Under the pieces are notes generated by a model. The model was not told the origin of the DNA. It did no database searches and saw only the letters and a list, made by a program, of their open reading frames with translations. The translations under genes and the position numbers were made by a program. From Symbiodinium natans (taxonomy: Eukaryota > Sar > Dinophyceae > Suessiales > Symbiodiniaceae), in assembly GCA_905221605.1 (NCBI GenBank), contig CAJNDS010001535.1:547368-611367 (forward strand): 64,000 nucleotides of DNA. Direction: 5' to 3'. The stretch's first letter is position 1, and the number at the start of each line of letters is the position of its first letter. Of the stretch, positions 24,756 to 35,786 are shown piece after piece.

Positions 24756-25496
24756 TGTCAAGGTCGTGGATGGTCTTCTCGAGATCTTGGTGACAAGATC
24801 CCTTCGCTTCGTTGCGCCGGCCTCGTCTTTGTCCACTCGTAGGATGCCAGGAATGGAAGGGCTCGACATGAAGCAGGGTTTAGGGTTTAGGGTTTAGGGT
24901 TTAGGGTTTAGGGTTTAGGGTTTAGGGTTTAGGGTTTAGGGTTTAGGGTTATTGGTGAGTGTATAGAAGGTTCCTTTTTAATATTGGTGGGTGTATATAT
25001 GGGGTGTCCTTATGGGGATACACGGAATATAAGCCCTACCTCGAGTCCGCAGTACACGGAATATAAACCCTACTTCACATGAGGTACGCCCGAAGCCGTA
25101 GCCCGCCCGAGAACAGACCAGTGGCGCACTTTGAGCATCTTTGAACAAAGCGTTGACTTGCTCAGGTGGCGCCCTCGACCATCGTGGTCTCACCGCGCGT
25201 CTTCGTGGAGGGCTCTGAGCTCATGGCCTCAGTGGAAGGCATGGGTCCTGGCTTCTTCGAGTCCGCAAGCTGAGTTCATGGTAAACCCTAAACCCTAAAC
25301 CCTAAACCCTAAACCCTCAACCCTCAACCCTCAACCCTAAACCCTCAACCCTCAACCCTAAACCCTAAACCCTAAACCCTACCGAATGAGTACCTTCTAC
25401 GAAGAATCAGATCCTTCAAGGGAGACACGATCTGTCAGGATACCACCTCGACCCCGTGCGAGAAGAATGGCTGCAGCTGTCCTAGACCTCTGAGAC

Positions 25497-25622
25497 ATGA
25501 GGTTCATGAGTACTTTTAAAACCCCAATCTATAAGTCTGCTTGTAGCCTACTCAGGGAACTTAGCGGGCTTATAGGTGCAGTTATAATTGGGGTTAGAGG
25601 TACCATGAACCTCCAAGTACAG
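25497..25622. mobile_element. Family A element, nearly palindromic
   Basis: Left end ATGAGGTTCATGAGTACTT, right end GGTACCATGAACCTCCAAGT followed by ACAG. The interior contains inverted copies of AACCCCAATCTATAA and TTATAATTGGGGTT. Confidence 0.6.
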
Positions 25623-26885
25623 TTAACTACAGGATGCCATGCAGTCTGAGGCAATGTCGGTTCTTTGCGAAGACCTCGGAGGTGCGAAGCCGATGGCCAC
25701 TGGGTGGCGAGTCGCCAGCTCCAAGCGTTCTGGGATGTCAGGCTCCTTTTGACTGGCTACATGATCACCTCGGTCGCTGGCTCCAGCTCTTGAGGCCTAG
25801 AGGCCTCATCCAATCATAGCCTGGTCAAGCCTGAAACCACGCCAGGCGCGTCAAGCGCACGGCATGCTTTCCGAGCGGCAGCAACGAGAGCGAGATGGAG
25901 AACGTCACCGGCCATGGCCCCTAGCCGCCCTGGCCAGGGTCCACCCCTTTCTTTCTTGGTCGTTTCTCGTCGTTTCCTCCCGGGCCCAGGCCTTGGGGAG
26001 ACCAGCGATTCGGTCATGCTGAGACGGCTGCCGGGACCCGGGGGGACGTGGGCTCGGACGCTGATTCCGCTGTGGCCAATGGCGCGTGGGCGATGAGGTC
26101 TAGCCAAGCTGATGATTCGGATCCGCTGAATGCTTCCGACGACAGTGCCTGTGGCAGAATGGATTGACATCATCCACAGGGATGGTGCGAGTCGTTCTTG
26201 TGAATGTGCTCGGAAGTAGGAGCGGGATCCATCTCTGGTGGAGCTGAGGTGGCAACATGTCCGACGACAACATGACCCTGGACAGTGACAACATCACTAG
26301 CGACGAAGGCTGACGTCGACAAGCTATGCATAAATAGCCATCGTTTTAAACAGTTTGTAGCGCATTGAGGAGTTGTACAAGTGTGTTCCAGTCCCGGCTG
26401 GACATCCGTGCCGTCGCAAGGTGACGAGAACGAAAGCAACGAGAGCAACGGCAGCAACGCCAGTTCTGGCCACACTGGCCATGAGTGGTGGTACATGCAG
26501 CCAGCTTGAAGCTTAAAGGCTCCGCTTCTGGCACGGGGAGCACCCAAACTTGCTGAAAACCCGCCTTCGACTATCTTCCCTGTGCGCGATGGTCCCAAGG
26601 CCATGGAATCCTCCGGCTTGCAGGGATGGCGATGGTCTCAGTGCCATGTCCCCCCCCCCCCCCCCCCTCCCCCCTCAGCATGAGGCGTTTGCTAGCGGTT
26701 GCCCTTCGCTCGCGATGAAGCTGAGGTATGCGATTGACCTCATGAGGGAGTGCCCATCAGGCCGAAAGCATTCATGTCGAAAGCCGGTTCTTGCCCACTG
26801 GCCTTCTGGCCTTCCCAGGACCCCCGCTGCGTGCTGCGGCCGAGGCGGCCGCCCCAGAAGTCGAAACCAACTTTTTAAGCCTTAT

Positions 26886-26977
26886 ATAGGGGTTTCCTAT
26901 CATAGGGGTACCCTTTTTACCCACAAGTAGAGTAGAATCCCCTTTAAGACTCCGTTTTAGGAGGGTGCCCCTGTTGT
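26886..26977. mobile_element. Family D element
   Basis: Starts AGGGGTTTCCTATCATAGGG and ends with the inverted AGGGTGCCCCTGTTGTCCTA. A CCCTAAA array abuts the right end. Confidence 0.5.
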
Positions 26978-27217
26978 CCTAAACCCTAAACCCTAAATCC
27001 GAAACCCTAAACCCGAAAACCTAAACCCTAAACCCTAAACCCTAAACCCTAAACCCTAAACCCTAAACCCTAAACCCTAAACCCTAAACCCTCCCTTATC
27101 TGACCCCTCATCAAGCCCTGAGAAGCCCTTAAAATGCAGATCGAGGTCGTCAAATGCCCCGAAGCGATCCTGGAGCTCTTGGAGAGGTGCTTCGTGTGTA
27201 GCATATACTATAACTTT

Positions 27218-27490
27218 TATGTATGTATATGTATGTATATGTATGTATATGTATGTATATGTATGTATATGTATGTATATGTATGTATATGTATGTATAT
27301 GTATGTATATGTATCTATATGTATCTATATGTATGTATATGTATGTATATGTATGTATATGTATGTATATGTATGTATATGTATGTATATGTATGTATAT
27401 GTATGTATATGTATGTATATGTATGTATATGTATGTATATGTATGTATATGTATGTATATGTATGTATATGTATGTATATGTATGTATGT
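27218..27490. repeat. Decanucleotide microsatellite ATGTATGTAT
   Basis: About 27 units of a 10-bp repeat, with two adjacent variant units carrying CTAT in place of GTAT near 27,311-27,330. It stays open in several frames on both strands only because the unit lacks stops, so those frames are not genes. Confidence 0.95.
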
Positions 27491-28083
27491 ACAATAAAAC
27501 AGATGTATACATGTAATTACAAGGACCGGCTCTTTTGGGTCTTCGGGGGCTTTGTGCAAGGTTTGCAGGGCTCAGAGCGGCTATGGAATTAGCTGCTCTC
27601 GTGTTGCAGCCTGCAGCATCATTCCCTCGGTTGCTTCTGAGATTCCTGCGCGAAACTCTGGTCTTCGGCATCGATGAGGACTACCGTGGCCGGGGGGCCT
27701 CAGATGCTTTTCTGCCGTGTGCCCGTGCTGCGATGTGGCAGGAAGTGTGTATATACAGTAACCAGATTCCATGGTACATGAGCCCCAGCTGCACATGAGT
27801 GCCTCGGCATTGCGCAGGCTGGTGCCCGCCAGAGCTCAACGTGACCATGAACGAGAGTTGGCACCTGAGTCACTGCGTTGTGCTCTGAAAGTTGAAAGGC
27901 TGAGGACCCGAGGTTGGGCCCCTGGCAGCCTGAACCACCCATCTGAGGCCAATCAGAAAATGAATCCATGGCAGATTTGAACTTGAACTTCCTGGGCGAA
28001 GAGGACACGTGTTCACGTTTACAGCAGAGGGTGCCAGGTGCCGCCACACGCCAACCTTTGCAAGCTTGGGTTTGTTTCAGGAT

Positions 28084-28221
28084 GTGGGGGGTTTACGAAA
28101 CTAGGGGACCCTCAATATAGATCCCCAAATAGTACTTACCCCGCAATATAGATCCCCAAATAGTAGTTACCCCTTATCATAAGAACCCCAAGAAGGTGCC
28201 CCGAATTTCGGAAGCCCCCAG
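28084..28221. mobile_element. Family D element, probable intron
   Basis: Begins GTGGGGGGTTTACGAAACTA and ends TTTCGGAAGCCCCCAG, GT to AG. It contains a tandem copy of ATAGATCCCCAAATAGTA with a 30-bp offset. Confidence 0.6.
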
Positions 28222-28626
28222 GTCTCCTTAATCCCAAAAGGAGCGACTTCGCGACCAGCTGGATCGGCTCAGGCGTCACGTCGGTTGGCGCTTGGGTTTC
28301 GGGTCTAATGATCTTTTAGTCTTTTTGGTGTGGGAAAGATCATTTTGTCATTTTTTGGTGTGATAAAGTTATCATTTTACAATTACTAATCTGAATCAGT
28401 TTGTTAATGATGTGATTTTCTGTCGCGGACAATTTCAGTTGAGGGCATGCTCAGGGCGGAGCTCCAGCAACTCACTGGGATTTCGCAGTTCTTACAGTAG
28501 CTGGAGCTCACCTCTTGTACTCTCAACACATCTAGGCCCCTAAGCCCTCCCCAAAATCTCCGAAACCCCAAACCCCTAAGCCCCCTTAACCCTAAATCCT
28601 CAACTAGGGTTTAGGGTTTAGGGTTC

Positions 28627-28741
28627 GCGTGGAGGCGCACGGAGGTGAGCCCCGGCAGCACCGTCTTCTTCGACAAGCCTGCCTGGGTGTCGGAAGAGGG
28701 CCGCCACGCCAGCTGCCAAGTCCCTCAGGCCGCGGTCTCTC
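28627..28741 (+). CDS. Candidate exon between two telomere-like arrays
   Basis: The open frame reads AWRRTEVSPGSTVFFDKPAW then VSEEGRHASCQVPQAAVS. Arrays end at 28,625 and start at 28,743, so the exon-like unit is exactly bracketed. The W-V-x7-C-x-V-P pattern is like the closing strand of an IPT/TIG repeat. The family is not certain. Confidence 0.3.
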
Positions 28742-28742
28742 G

Positions 28743-28838
28743 GTTTAGGGTTTAGGGTTTAGGGTTTAGGGTTTAGGGTTTAGGGTTTAGGGTTTAGGGT
28801 TTAGGGTTTAGGGTTTAGGGTTTAGGGTTTAGGGTTCA
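28743..28838 (+). repeat. TTTAGGG array
   Basis: About 13 units, perfect, directly downstream of a candidate exon. Confidence 0.93.
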
Positions 28839-29064
28839 GGGAGGTTTGCTCAATCTTAGGGTCCCCTTCTGCTATGTTTTTCTTGGCTTCTTCTTTGTTT
28901 TTCTTAATGTCCATGAGGATTGAGAAGGGCCCTAGGTTGAAAAGAAAACCATTCGACTACTCTGAGGCCTGGGGAAGTCGAATCGTGTCCTTGTTTCTGG
29001 ACTGCTCTGAAGATTGCTAGTAGTGATGATCTTATTTCTACTGCTACCATACTATACCTCTATT

Positions 29065-29130
29065 TCCTCCTCCTCCTCCTCCTCCTCCTCCTCCTCCGCC
29101 TCCTCCGCCTCCTCCTCCTCCTCCTCCTCC
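29065..29130. repeat. TCC trinucleotide microsatellite
   Basis: About 22 TCC units with a few GCC interruptions, followed by CTACTAC/GACGAC triplet-rich DNA up to about 29,220. Confidence 0.95.
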
Positions 29131-29711
29131 CACCATGGCTTTTGCGACTGTCGCTGCGACTCTGGCCACCACTGCTCCTTACTAACTACTGCTACGATGA
29201 CGACGACGACTACCACTACTTGATTCGGCTACCACAACCACTACCCAGCCAACGACTATACACCACCTTAACCTTCTCTGTTGGACAATGTTGGAGTTGC
29301 AGGTAACTTGCAGTTTGTCCATGCCCCACCCAAGCCTCAACCCCAAACCCCTCCCATGCTCGCGGCATTCGTTCAGATCGGCGACTTCTTTGGAGCAATG
29401 GACCGGGCTTCGTTGAACTACAGTGCCATCATCCAGAGGGAGGCGCGGAAGGGCGCGGAAGCTGCAGTTCAAGATTAGTAGCTAGGTGGGAGAATGTTGA
29501 ACTATATTCAGGAATCTAAGTTCTTTCAACCGCTCCTAGCACACTCCCTCCTGGCAAGGCAGTTCTGTATAAGAAGTGCGGCAGAGAATACAGAGCAACT
29601 TAAGACTAAACCCTTTCACCCTCTTGCCAGTTCCAGCAAGTCCTGGTGGAAGCGGCTGCTCTCTCCTGGGCCCTTTGCTCCCAGACGCGGCGCTGCGACA
29701 GGCAAAAACTC

Positions 29712-29847
29712 GTCTGGGGGTTTCCGGAATCTGGGGGTGCCTAAGGTTTAGGGTTTAGGGTCTAGGGTTTAGGGTTTAGGGTTTAGGGTCTAATTAGGGT
29801 ATAATGAGGTGCTGAACTAGGGGTCCCGACTATCGTGCACCCCCCAG
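29712..29847. mobile_element. Family D element with TTTAGGG array inside
   Basis: Begins GTCTGGGGGTTTCCGGAATC and ends GTGCACCCCCCAG, so it could splice as GT-AG. About 45 bp of TTTAGGG repeats (29,743-29,791) occupy the middle, where other copies have unique sequence. Confidence 0.6.
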
Positions 29848-30165
29848 CTTTTGCCAGCGATGTCGGGGTAGGCCCAGGGCTTGGCGGGGTTTACAAGGAG
29901 TCTGAGGTCCTCGGAGCGAGCCCCCCCCTCCCCCCTCAAAAAAGGGTTTAGGAATTAGGAAATTAGGGTCAAGGGCGCGGTCAGTCAGCCCGAATAGCCC
30001 CTATTCCCAGCATGTGACATTTGTCGGTTCTCAACACAAAGAAAGCCTCCCAAAAAGAAGGAAGCCCAGGGTGAGGAAGGACCGGCCGTAGGGAATCAGG
30101 GTCCCTATGACACTCCTTTGGCCGGAATCTGGAGGGCTCACAGGTGCCGTTGGGGGCTGAACGCT

Positions 30166-30288
30166 GGGATGCCCCCCCCCCTTTTTACTACCAGTCATTA
30201 ATGGGGATCAGAGAACACAGTCCTGATGAGTACACCGTCCCGATGATAATCCCTGTTAAGGGCCGTTAGTACAAGGGGAAACGTCCCA
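30166..30288. mobile_element. Family C element
   Basis: Left end GGGATGCCCCCCCCC, right end AAGGGGAAACGTCCCA; inner inverted blocks ACCAGTCATTAATGGGGAT and ATCCCTGTTAAGGGCCGT. Confidence 0.5.
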
Positions 30289-31586
30289 AGATAAACACCC
30301 TGAGCCCTGCCAAAGGCCTCCCAAAGTCCCTCCAACCCCCGGAGCAAAACTGCATCGACTCTGTCTGGCCTACTTACCTTTCTGGTAGCAGGGAAGGAAG
30401 GGAGGTGGGCATAAGCGGCATAAGTGCAATGACCACTCTTACGACAACCCTTGCGAAGCTTTCAACCTGAAATGATCCCATCATCCCCTGCCAACCGACG
30501 ATGCCAGGTTGGCTCTCCTTTTCGTCTTGGAAGTTGCTCAGGCAGCCCTTCAACGCCCACTGCCTATGTTTTTTTTTTTTTTTTCGGGGGGGGGGGGGGG
30601 TTGGGGTTGATTCGAGACTTAGAAAGCTGAGGCTGTGCATCTCTAAATCCTTAACCCCCCCCCCTTTACCTCTAGAGTGAATCCCCTAACCGCCTGGACC
30701 CTAAACCCTATATGCCCTGAACCCTAAACCCTGAACCCGACAGCCCAAGGTTGGTTTCTCCGAGTGGGACATGGAGACCGCGTTCGACCAGAAGGCCTAC
30801 GTTTTTTGCTGTGGAAGAGCCACACATTCGGATTCCAGAAAACCCTGAACCCTTAAACCCGAAAAACCCTTAAACCCTAAACCCTTGAACCCTTGAACCC
30901 GAATTAAGCCCTAAACCCTAAACCCTAAGCTCTAAGCCCTAACCCTAAACCCCTAAGTAGGCACCTTTGCCGTACGGCTCCTCTGGCTACCCAAAAAAGG
31001 GACTCGCAATGCCGTCAGGGCACGATGAGCTGCTGTCTGAAGTGCATGTTGAGTGCCTTGGCATGGTTTAAGAAGTGTTGTCGGGTTTAGGGTTTAGGGT
31101 TTAGGGTTCAGGGCTTAGGGTTTAGGGTTTAGGGTTTAGGGTTTAGGGTTTAGCGGCTCTTGGGTACTGAGGCCATGTGGTAGGCGTTGCAAACGTGCGG
31201 TTCTGTTTTCGAGCGCGGCGGGCGCGCGCTTACTGTACCGTACTGTGCTCGTGAGACGACGGGTGCTACTTGAAACAGACCATGGACCTTCATCAGGCTG
31301 TAGGAAAGTCATCTCAACCTTGGCAGCATAATTTGTAGCATTGGCAGCCGAAGCCAGTCCCTCGACCCGAAAGACCACAGCCGCTGTTAGCTGAGCATGA
31401 ATTGTTGTTGATGGGACAGGTCTCATGATGCCCTAAACCCTAAACCCTAAACCCTAAACCCTAAACCCTAAATCCCAAACCCTAATGGTGCTGCCAGGTT
31501 GGGCCTGGTCGACCGGATGCCAGAGCGTCCGACCTTCCTTCATTGGCACAACCGCGGGATCCTGAGCTGTTGGCAGATCGTTGGCA

Positions 31587-31763
31587 GTTGGGGGTTTCCG
31601 AGATTCGGGGTACCTTTTTGGGGTTTGGTTTAGGGTTTAGGGTTTAGGGTTTCGGGTTTAGGGTTTAGGGTGTAGGGTTTAGGGTTTAAAGGGTCCTTAT
31701 TACAAGGGAATCCTACTATTTGGAGGTTTATTTTTGGGGTCCCCTATTTGCGTGAACCCCCAG
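31587..31763. mobile_element. Family D element with TTTAGGG array and GTTG target duplication
   Basis: Begins GTTGGGGGTTTCCGAGATTC and ends GTGAACCCCCAG, and is followed by TTG, so GTTG is present at both edges. About 60 bp of TTTAGGG repeats at 31,627-31,690 split the element. It fits a GT-AG intron. Confidence 0.65.
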
Positions 31764-32382
31764 TTGTCAAGAAGCCGCAAGACAAAGCGCAGGAAGGGAA
31801 GCCGGGGAACGTTGCATAGTGGCATAGTGGCGACAAGATGGGCAGATGGGCAAAGGCAGATTCAGATTTCTGGCAAACTGTGCTCAAGCATCATGGATGT
31901 ACATGAACCAATGAAGTCGATCCAGTTCCGACTGCCTGCCACTCGAGCGGAGCTAAGGCATTGCAATCTTTCCAGCTCCCACTGTGTCGACGGTCTGGCC
32001 ACGAGGTCCTTCTGCCAGCCATGAATATTCTGACACGAGACAAGCCGGGAATGGATGGAACAAGGGACAAGAACAGAGAGTCTGCTCATGGATGGTTTTG
32101 GTTTACGCAGTTATGTGCAGTAGGGCCGCAAGCTTGGTTTATCATTGTGATAGGATAACAAGCCTTTGAGTCGCTAGAGGGAATGGAAGCCGACGGAAGC
32201 TAAAAGTTAAAGTCCTTGTGACACTGATTGACCATTGTATCATGAGGCCAGAATGACTGCTCAGACACGAGGCGACCACAGCCTGGCATGACATTTGCTC
32301 AGTAGTAGTAATCCCAAAATTTAACCTTTAGTTCCCCTAGGTACTGGACAAGTAAGTTTGGCATGATGGACTACCCTGCCAG

Positions 32383-32489
32383 AAGGCGCATCCATCGAGC
32401 AGCGGGCTCGTATCATGGCCTACGGCCGCCACTTCCACCCGTCGCTGGAGTCCGCTAGCCCAGCTGCGACCGATCTGGTCTTGCTGTGA
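32383..32489 (+). CDS. Candidate terminal exon
   Basis: After a possible acceptor (CTGCCAG) the frame reads EGASIEQRARIMAYGRHFHP then SLESASPAATDLVLL and ends at TGA. Codon use is GC-rich and host-like. No family recognised. Confidence 0.3.
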
Positions 32490-32559
32490 CGACAGGGGTT
32501 TAGGGTTTAGGGGGTTGAGGGTTTAGGGTTTAGGGTTTAGCGGGGACACCCTACGACAC

Positions 32560-32667
32560 GAAAGTCCCCCTTACCCTTATGCTTCTACTATCAGTCCCTA
32601 AGAGGGATTAGAATTGGGGGTACTATAATCCCTATTAAGGACTGTTAGTATCAGGGGGAACGTCCCA
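32560..32667. mobile_element. Family C element
   Basis: Inner inverted blocks TACTATCAGTCCCTAAGAGG and TTAAGGACTGTTAGTAT; the right end is GGGGGAACGTCCC. It contains ATAATCCCTATTAAGGACTG, which is shared with the copy at 17.9 kb. Confidence 0.55.
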
Positions 32668-33775
32668 ATTGCTACATATGTAACGGCATGACGTGAAGTT
32701 GTGCCAGGTCCTTCCAGAGTTGCATGCCAGAGCTGCGACTGGCAATGTTCATTGGCACTTTCACTTTCCCCATCTAAACCCTAAACCCCTAAACCCCTAA
32801 ACCAATAAACCCCTAAACCGAAAACTCTAAACACTGAACTTATGAGTTCCTTTGTAGGAGTTGGAGAAGTTAGTTACCTTGTATCCCTCTGAGATCGCCC
32901 TTGTAAGCACTACATCACGAGCTTACTGCCCCACTCCCCACTCAGAACCAGATAGAGGAACAATTAGACCCTAAACCCTAAACCCTAAACCCTGAAAAGA
33001 CCGGCTGAAGGAAGTACATCTTGAACGTGACGACCCTTGGCCTAAGGGAGATATGGGGCCAGGTTCCCTGATGGCCTGTAAAAGGCAAAACAAAGATATA
33101 CAGGTATATTATGCCCTAAGCCCAATGTCTTAAGCTTTATTCCCTTAAATCCTAAACCCTTATCCTAAACCCTTAAACCCTCGAATCTTAAGCTTTATTC
33201 CCTTAAATCCTAAACCCTTAAACCCTCAAATCCCAAAAGATCTCCTGGGGCCAAGGCCGCAGTGTTTGGTGGAGAGCAACCAAAGCTGGGCCCGAAACCT
33301 GGATCGAGGGCAGGTGGCATTTATGCAGGGTTGTTGCTTCAGTTGGGTGCGCTTAGGGTTTTGTATGAGTGGGTTTCAGTAGAATTTTCACGTGGGCGTT
33401 CATAGGGTTCATATCAAGGCAGCTACTGACACAGATTCCTCCTTGTACCGCGTACATGTCTTTGCAACTGCGACAAAAACGGACTGAAATCCACTACCGT
33501 TGTCTTCAAGCCCAAGCTGCCTAGAAGTCCCGTCCTGGCAGCCCCAGTGTGAGGGATCCTCCCAAAAACCTTCAAGCAGTTCCTTTCACATGTAACCGGT
33601 TATACCCGGTTACCCCCCAAATTGGGGATCCCCATTTTTCCGCTCTTGCTGAGGCCGCCTTCCCCGCAGTGCAGGTGTCGGAGACCGGCTTGCGGTGTGC
33701 TCTCACGCACGCATCTCAGGGCTGGAGCTGCTGCTGTCGCCTACACATCCCTGAAGACTCTGCACCCTGAGCCCC

Positions 33776-33881
33776 TACTTGGAGGTTCCTCCTGGGTACC
33801 TGGGTAAGTACCCTAAATGGGTTAGAACCAGAGTTACCCTGCTGATCTCCCTACTTGTAAGTCTCTATGAACCTCCAAGTA
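33776..33881. mobile_element. Family A element
   Basis: Left end TACTTGGAGGTTCCTCCTGG, right end CTATGAACCTCCAAGTA. About 106 bp, palindromic overall, no coding capacity. Confidence 0.6.
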
Positions 33882-34228
33882 AGCCTCACAAGCTGGCGGG
33901 GGCGCGTCCGTGAGGCCGACGAGGTATGGAAGGCACATGGAGAATTTGACCTTCGCATTTGCATCTCGAGTGAAGGCGCGGAGGGGCGAGCAGGTTCTTT
34001 CCGCACCAGTGCTTTACTTGCTGTTATCAGGCGCAGGTTTTTACTGACATGGCTCTCAGTGGCACTAAGAATTTGCGCTGCCAGCAGTACTGGACACCAT
34101 ACATGCAAACAAATACCAAGAAATGTCAGTAAGGTACGTACTAGTAAGCATGAATACGAGTAGTATCACCTATACTCATACTCATCTTTTAGATCGATAT
34201 CTCAAGAAATCATGCAACCAGTAGTGTG

Positions 34229-34319
34229 TCGTCGTCGTCGCCACCGCCGCCGCCGCCGCCGTCGTCGTCGTCGCCGCTGCTGCTGCTGCTGCTGCTGTTG
34301 CTGTTGCTGTCGCCGTCGT
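34229..34319. repeat. GTC/GCC/CTG triplet microsatellite
   Basis: Runs of GTC, GCC, then CTG/TTG triplets, followed by a G/T-rich stretch to about 34,445 built on GTTGGTTG. Long frames through it are low-complexity artefacts. Confidence 0.9.
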
Positions 34320-35467
34320 GGTTGTTGGTTTCATGGTTGTGGGTTGTTGGGTTGTACGTTGGTTGGCTGCTGTTGGCTGATTTTTTGTTGGTTGTTGGTT
34401 GCTACATGGTTGCTGGTTTGTTGTTTGTTGTGTGTTGTTGTTGCTGCCGATGTATCCCTGTTGTTGTATCAATCCTGCAGTTATCATCATGACGACTATC
34501 CCGTGCCGCCTGCCGAAGTCAGGTGGCTGGCGTTCGCATGCGAACCGAGCGGACTCATTTGGGAGCTCCAGAGGCCCTCGGAAGTCGTCGTGCTTCTCAC
34601 TCTCCTCGCCCCTTAGTATGCCTTCCAATCATGTGCTTAGAGGATGCTGAGTGTGAGACGAGGCTAGAATTTGAGACATGTGCACTTGAGCACGACTCAA
34701 GTTTCCAGAACTCCGTGCTGGGTTTTGGAACACTGCAAGCAATCATGACTGCTCCTTTGCATCCACAGCATCTCAGGCTGTAAAACAGTCACGTCTTCAA
34801 GTTCATGCTGTACATGGCACACATCCTTCGGTGCTGCTTTGCCATCGCAGTTTGGCAGGTGAGGGACTGCGGCAACGAGTCCATTGAGATGGAAGTGTGG
34901 GAGGAGCGTCGCGTGGGCAATGCATACTTCATTTCTGCTCTGCTTTGATGTTGAAATGGTTCAAGGAGTATGATGAAGATGAGATGCCAGAAATGGGCAA
35001 CGACAGCAACGTGTCCAACTCCACGGTCGGAATGAGTAGCCTGAGCCTTGCTTGTTGGCACTGTGACCCCTGTGAGTGCAGCTAATGTACGAAGACTGAA
35101 AGAGCTCGTTAATCGCTGGGGTGCCGCGAAGTCTAAACTGTACAACCCCTAAACCCGGGTATGGAGGATTATGGAGGGTAGCGGGCTTGCTGTCTGGTCG
35201 TCTTGTTTTTGCCTGAGGTGCTGGAAACGCCACAGAGAAGCGGGCAATGCGGGCAAGGTACTTCCAGTACACGAACTGCTCTTACCAGGCGGGGGATGAC
35301 CCTAAACCCTAAACCCTAAACCCTAAACCCTAAACCCTAAACCCTAAACCCTAAACCCCAGCTGATTTCTGATGATTTCTGTCAACTCTAAGGTCGAACC
35401 AGAACCAGAAACACACGTCTCCGACGAGATGGTGGCCCCACTGGGGGTTGGATACAACACCGAGGCA

Positions 35468-35472
35468 CCTAA
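35468..35472. other. Target-site duplication, left copy (CCTAA)
   Basis: CCTAA immediately precedes the left terminal repeat and is repeated immediately after the right one at 56,833-56,837. Five bp agrees with the 5-6-bp duplications made by Polinton-type integrases. Confidence 0.75.
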
Positions 35473-35786
35473 AGTCAGGGGAGGCCTCGCCCAGTTTGGG
35501 TAGTTGCACCACCGTGGCCCAGATCATAGCCATAATATCCTAAAACACTTTGCCATATAGAAAATAAGGTGCAATTATCCAAAATGGACAAGGTAAGGCC
35601 TCGCCCAGTTTGGGTTATTACATCACCGTGAACATATATTGGCCGTATAATCGCAACTAGTAGCTCATTATCCTTAAAATACTCTATCTCATCCTATTTA
35701 TCAGGTGATGTAACATCCTAAACTGGGCAAGGTTAGGTTTATTCAATTTATGGGGCATAGTATGGGTAGGGGGTGGGGCATTCAAT
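35473..35786 (+). repeat. Left terminal inverted repeat
   Basis: Starts AGTCAGGGGAGGCCTCGCCC. It matches the complement of 56,518-56,832 with only a handful of differences: two substitutions and a 4-5-base block near 35,597. It contains three copies of an internal motif (see the iterated motif entry). Confidence 0.95.
35483..35734. promoter_or_regulatory. Iterated motif inside the terminal repeat
   Basis: Two direct copies (35,483-35,517 and 35,597-35,630) share GCCTCGCCCAGTTTGGGT and a following CACCGTG. A third, inverted copy lies at 35,705-35,734 (GTGATGTAAC and AAACTGGGCAAGG). The same arrangement is present in the right repeat. Such iterons could be binding sites for the integrase or a replication initiator; that role is inferred. 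Confidence 0.6.

Larger units (their letters stand above)
21012..28620. other. Host DNA rich in arrays, no firm genes
   Basis: G-rich arrays at about 21371-21586, 21919-22000, 22353-22431, 22653-22700, 24293-24380 and 24875-24951. C-rich arrays at about 21115-21212, 22109-22220, 22841-22920, 23809-23975, 24086-24170, 24472-24515, 24627-24755, 25281-25383 and 26979-27092. Between them are 100-700-bp unique stretches with open frames on either strand but no domain I recognise. An exon-like frame (RILDFLHAPPQRTRRLGQE) lies near 22,230-22,330 between two arrays, with little support. Confidence 0.55.
28842..32382. other. Host DNA without supported genes
   Basis: Arrays: G-rich at about 29743-29791, 31084-31153, 31627-31690; C-rich at 30838-30955 and 31430-31487. 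A frame at 29,281-29,478 (PPMLAAFVQIGDFFGAMDRA) and a minus-strand frame at 31,136-31,426 (MRPVPSTTIHAQLTAAVVFR) have reasonable composition but no recognisable domain or splice context. Confidence 0.5.
32490..35472. other. Host DNA up to the viral insertion
   Basis: No gene I can support. Contains a family C element, a family A element, a GCC/GTC/CTG triplet microsatellite (34,229-34,319), short arrays at about 32,775-32,825, 32,965-32,995 and 33,150-33,235, and a CCCTAAA array at 35,297-35,360, 110 bp before the viral terminal repeat. Confidence 0.55.

Noticed and set aside
27077-27592. Long open frames (up to 160 codons) rich in Tyr, Ile, Thr or Met, Tyr, Val on both strands
   Set aside because: They run through a 10-bp microsatellite whose unit has no stop codons; low-complexity artefact.
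27535-27798. Frame of 87 codons (GLRGLCARFAGLRAAMELAA)
   Set aside because: Composition is host-like, but both strands are open and no splice signals or domain are convincing.
34182-34628. Frames of 134-148 codons with runs of Cys, Leu, Thr or Ala
   Set aside because: They read through a triplet microsatellite in several frames at once with no domain or splice context.
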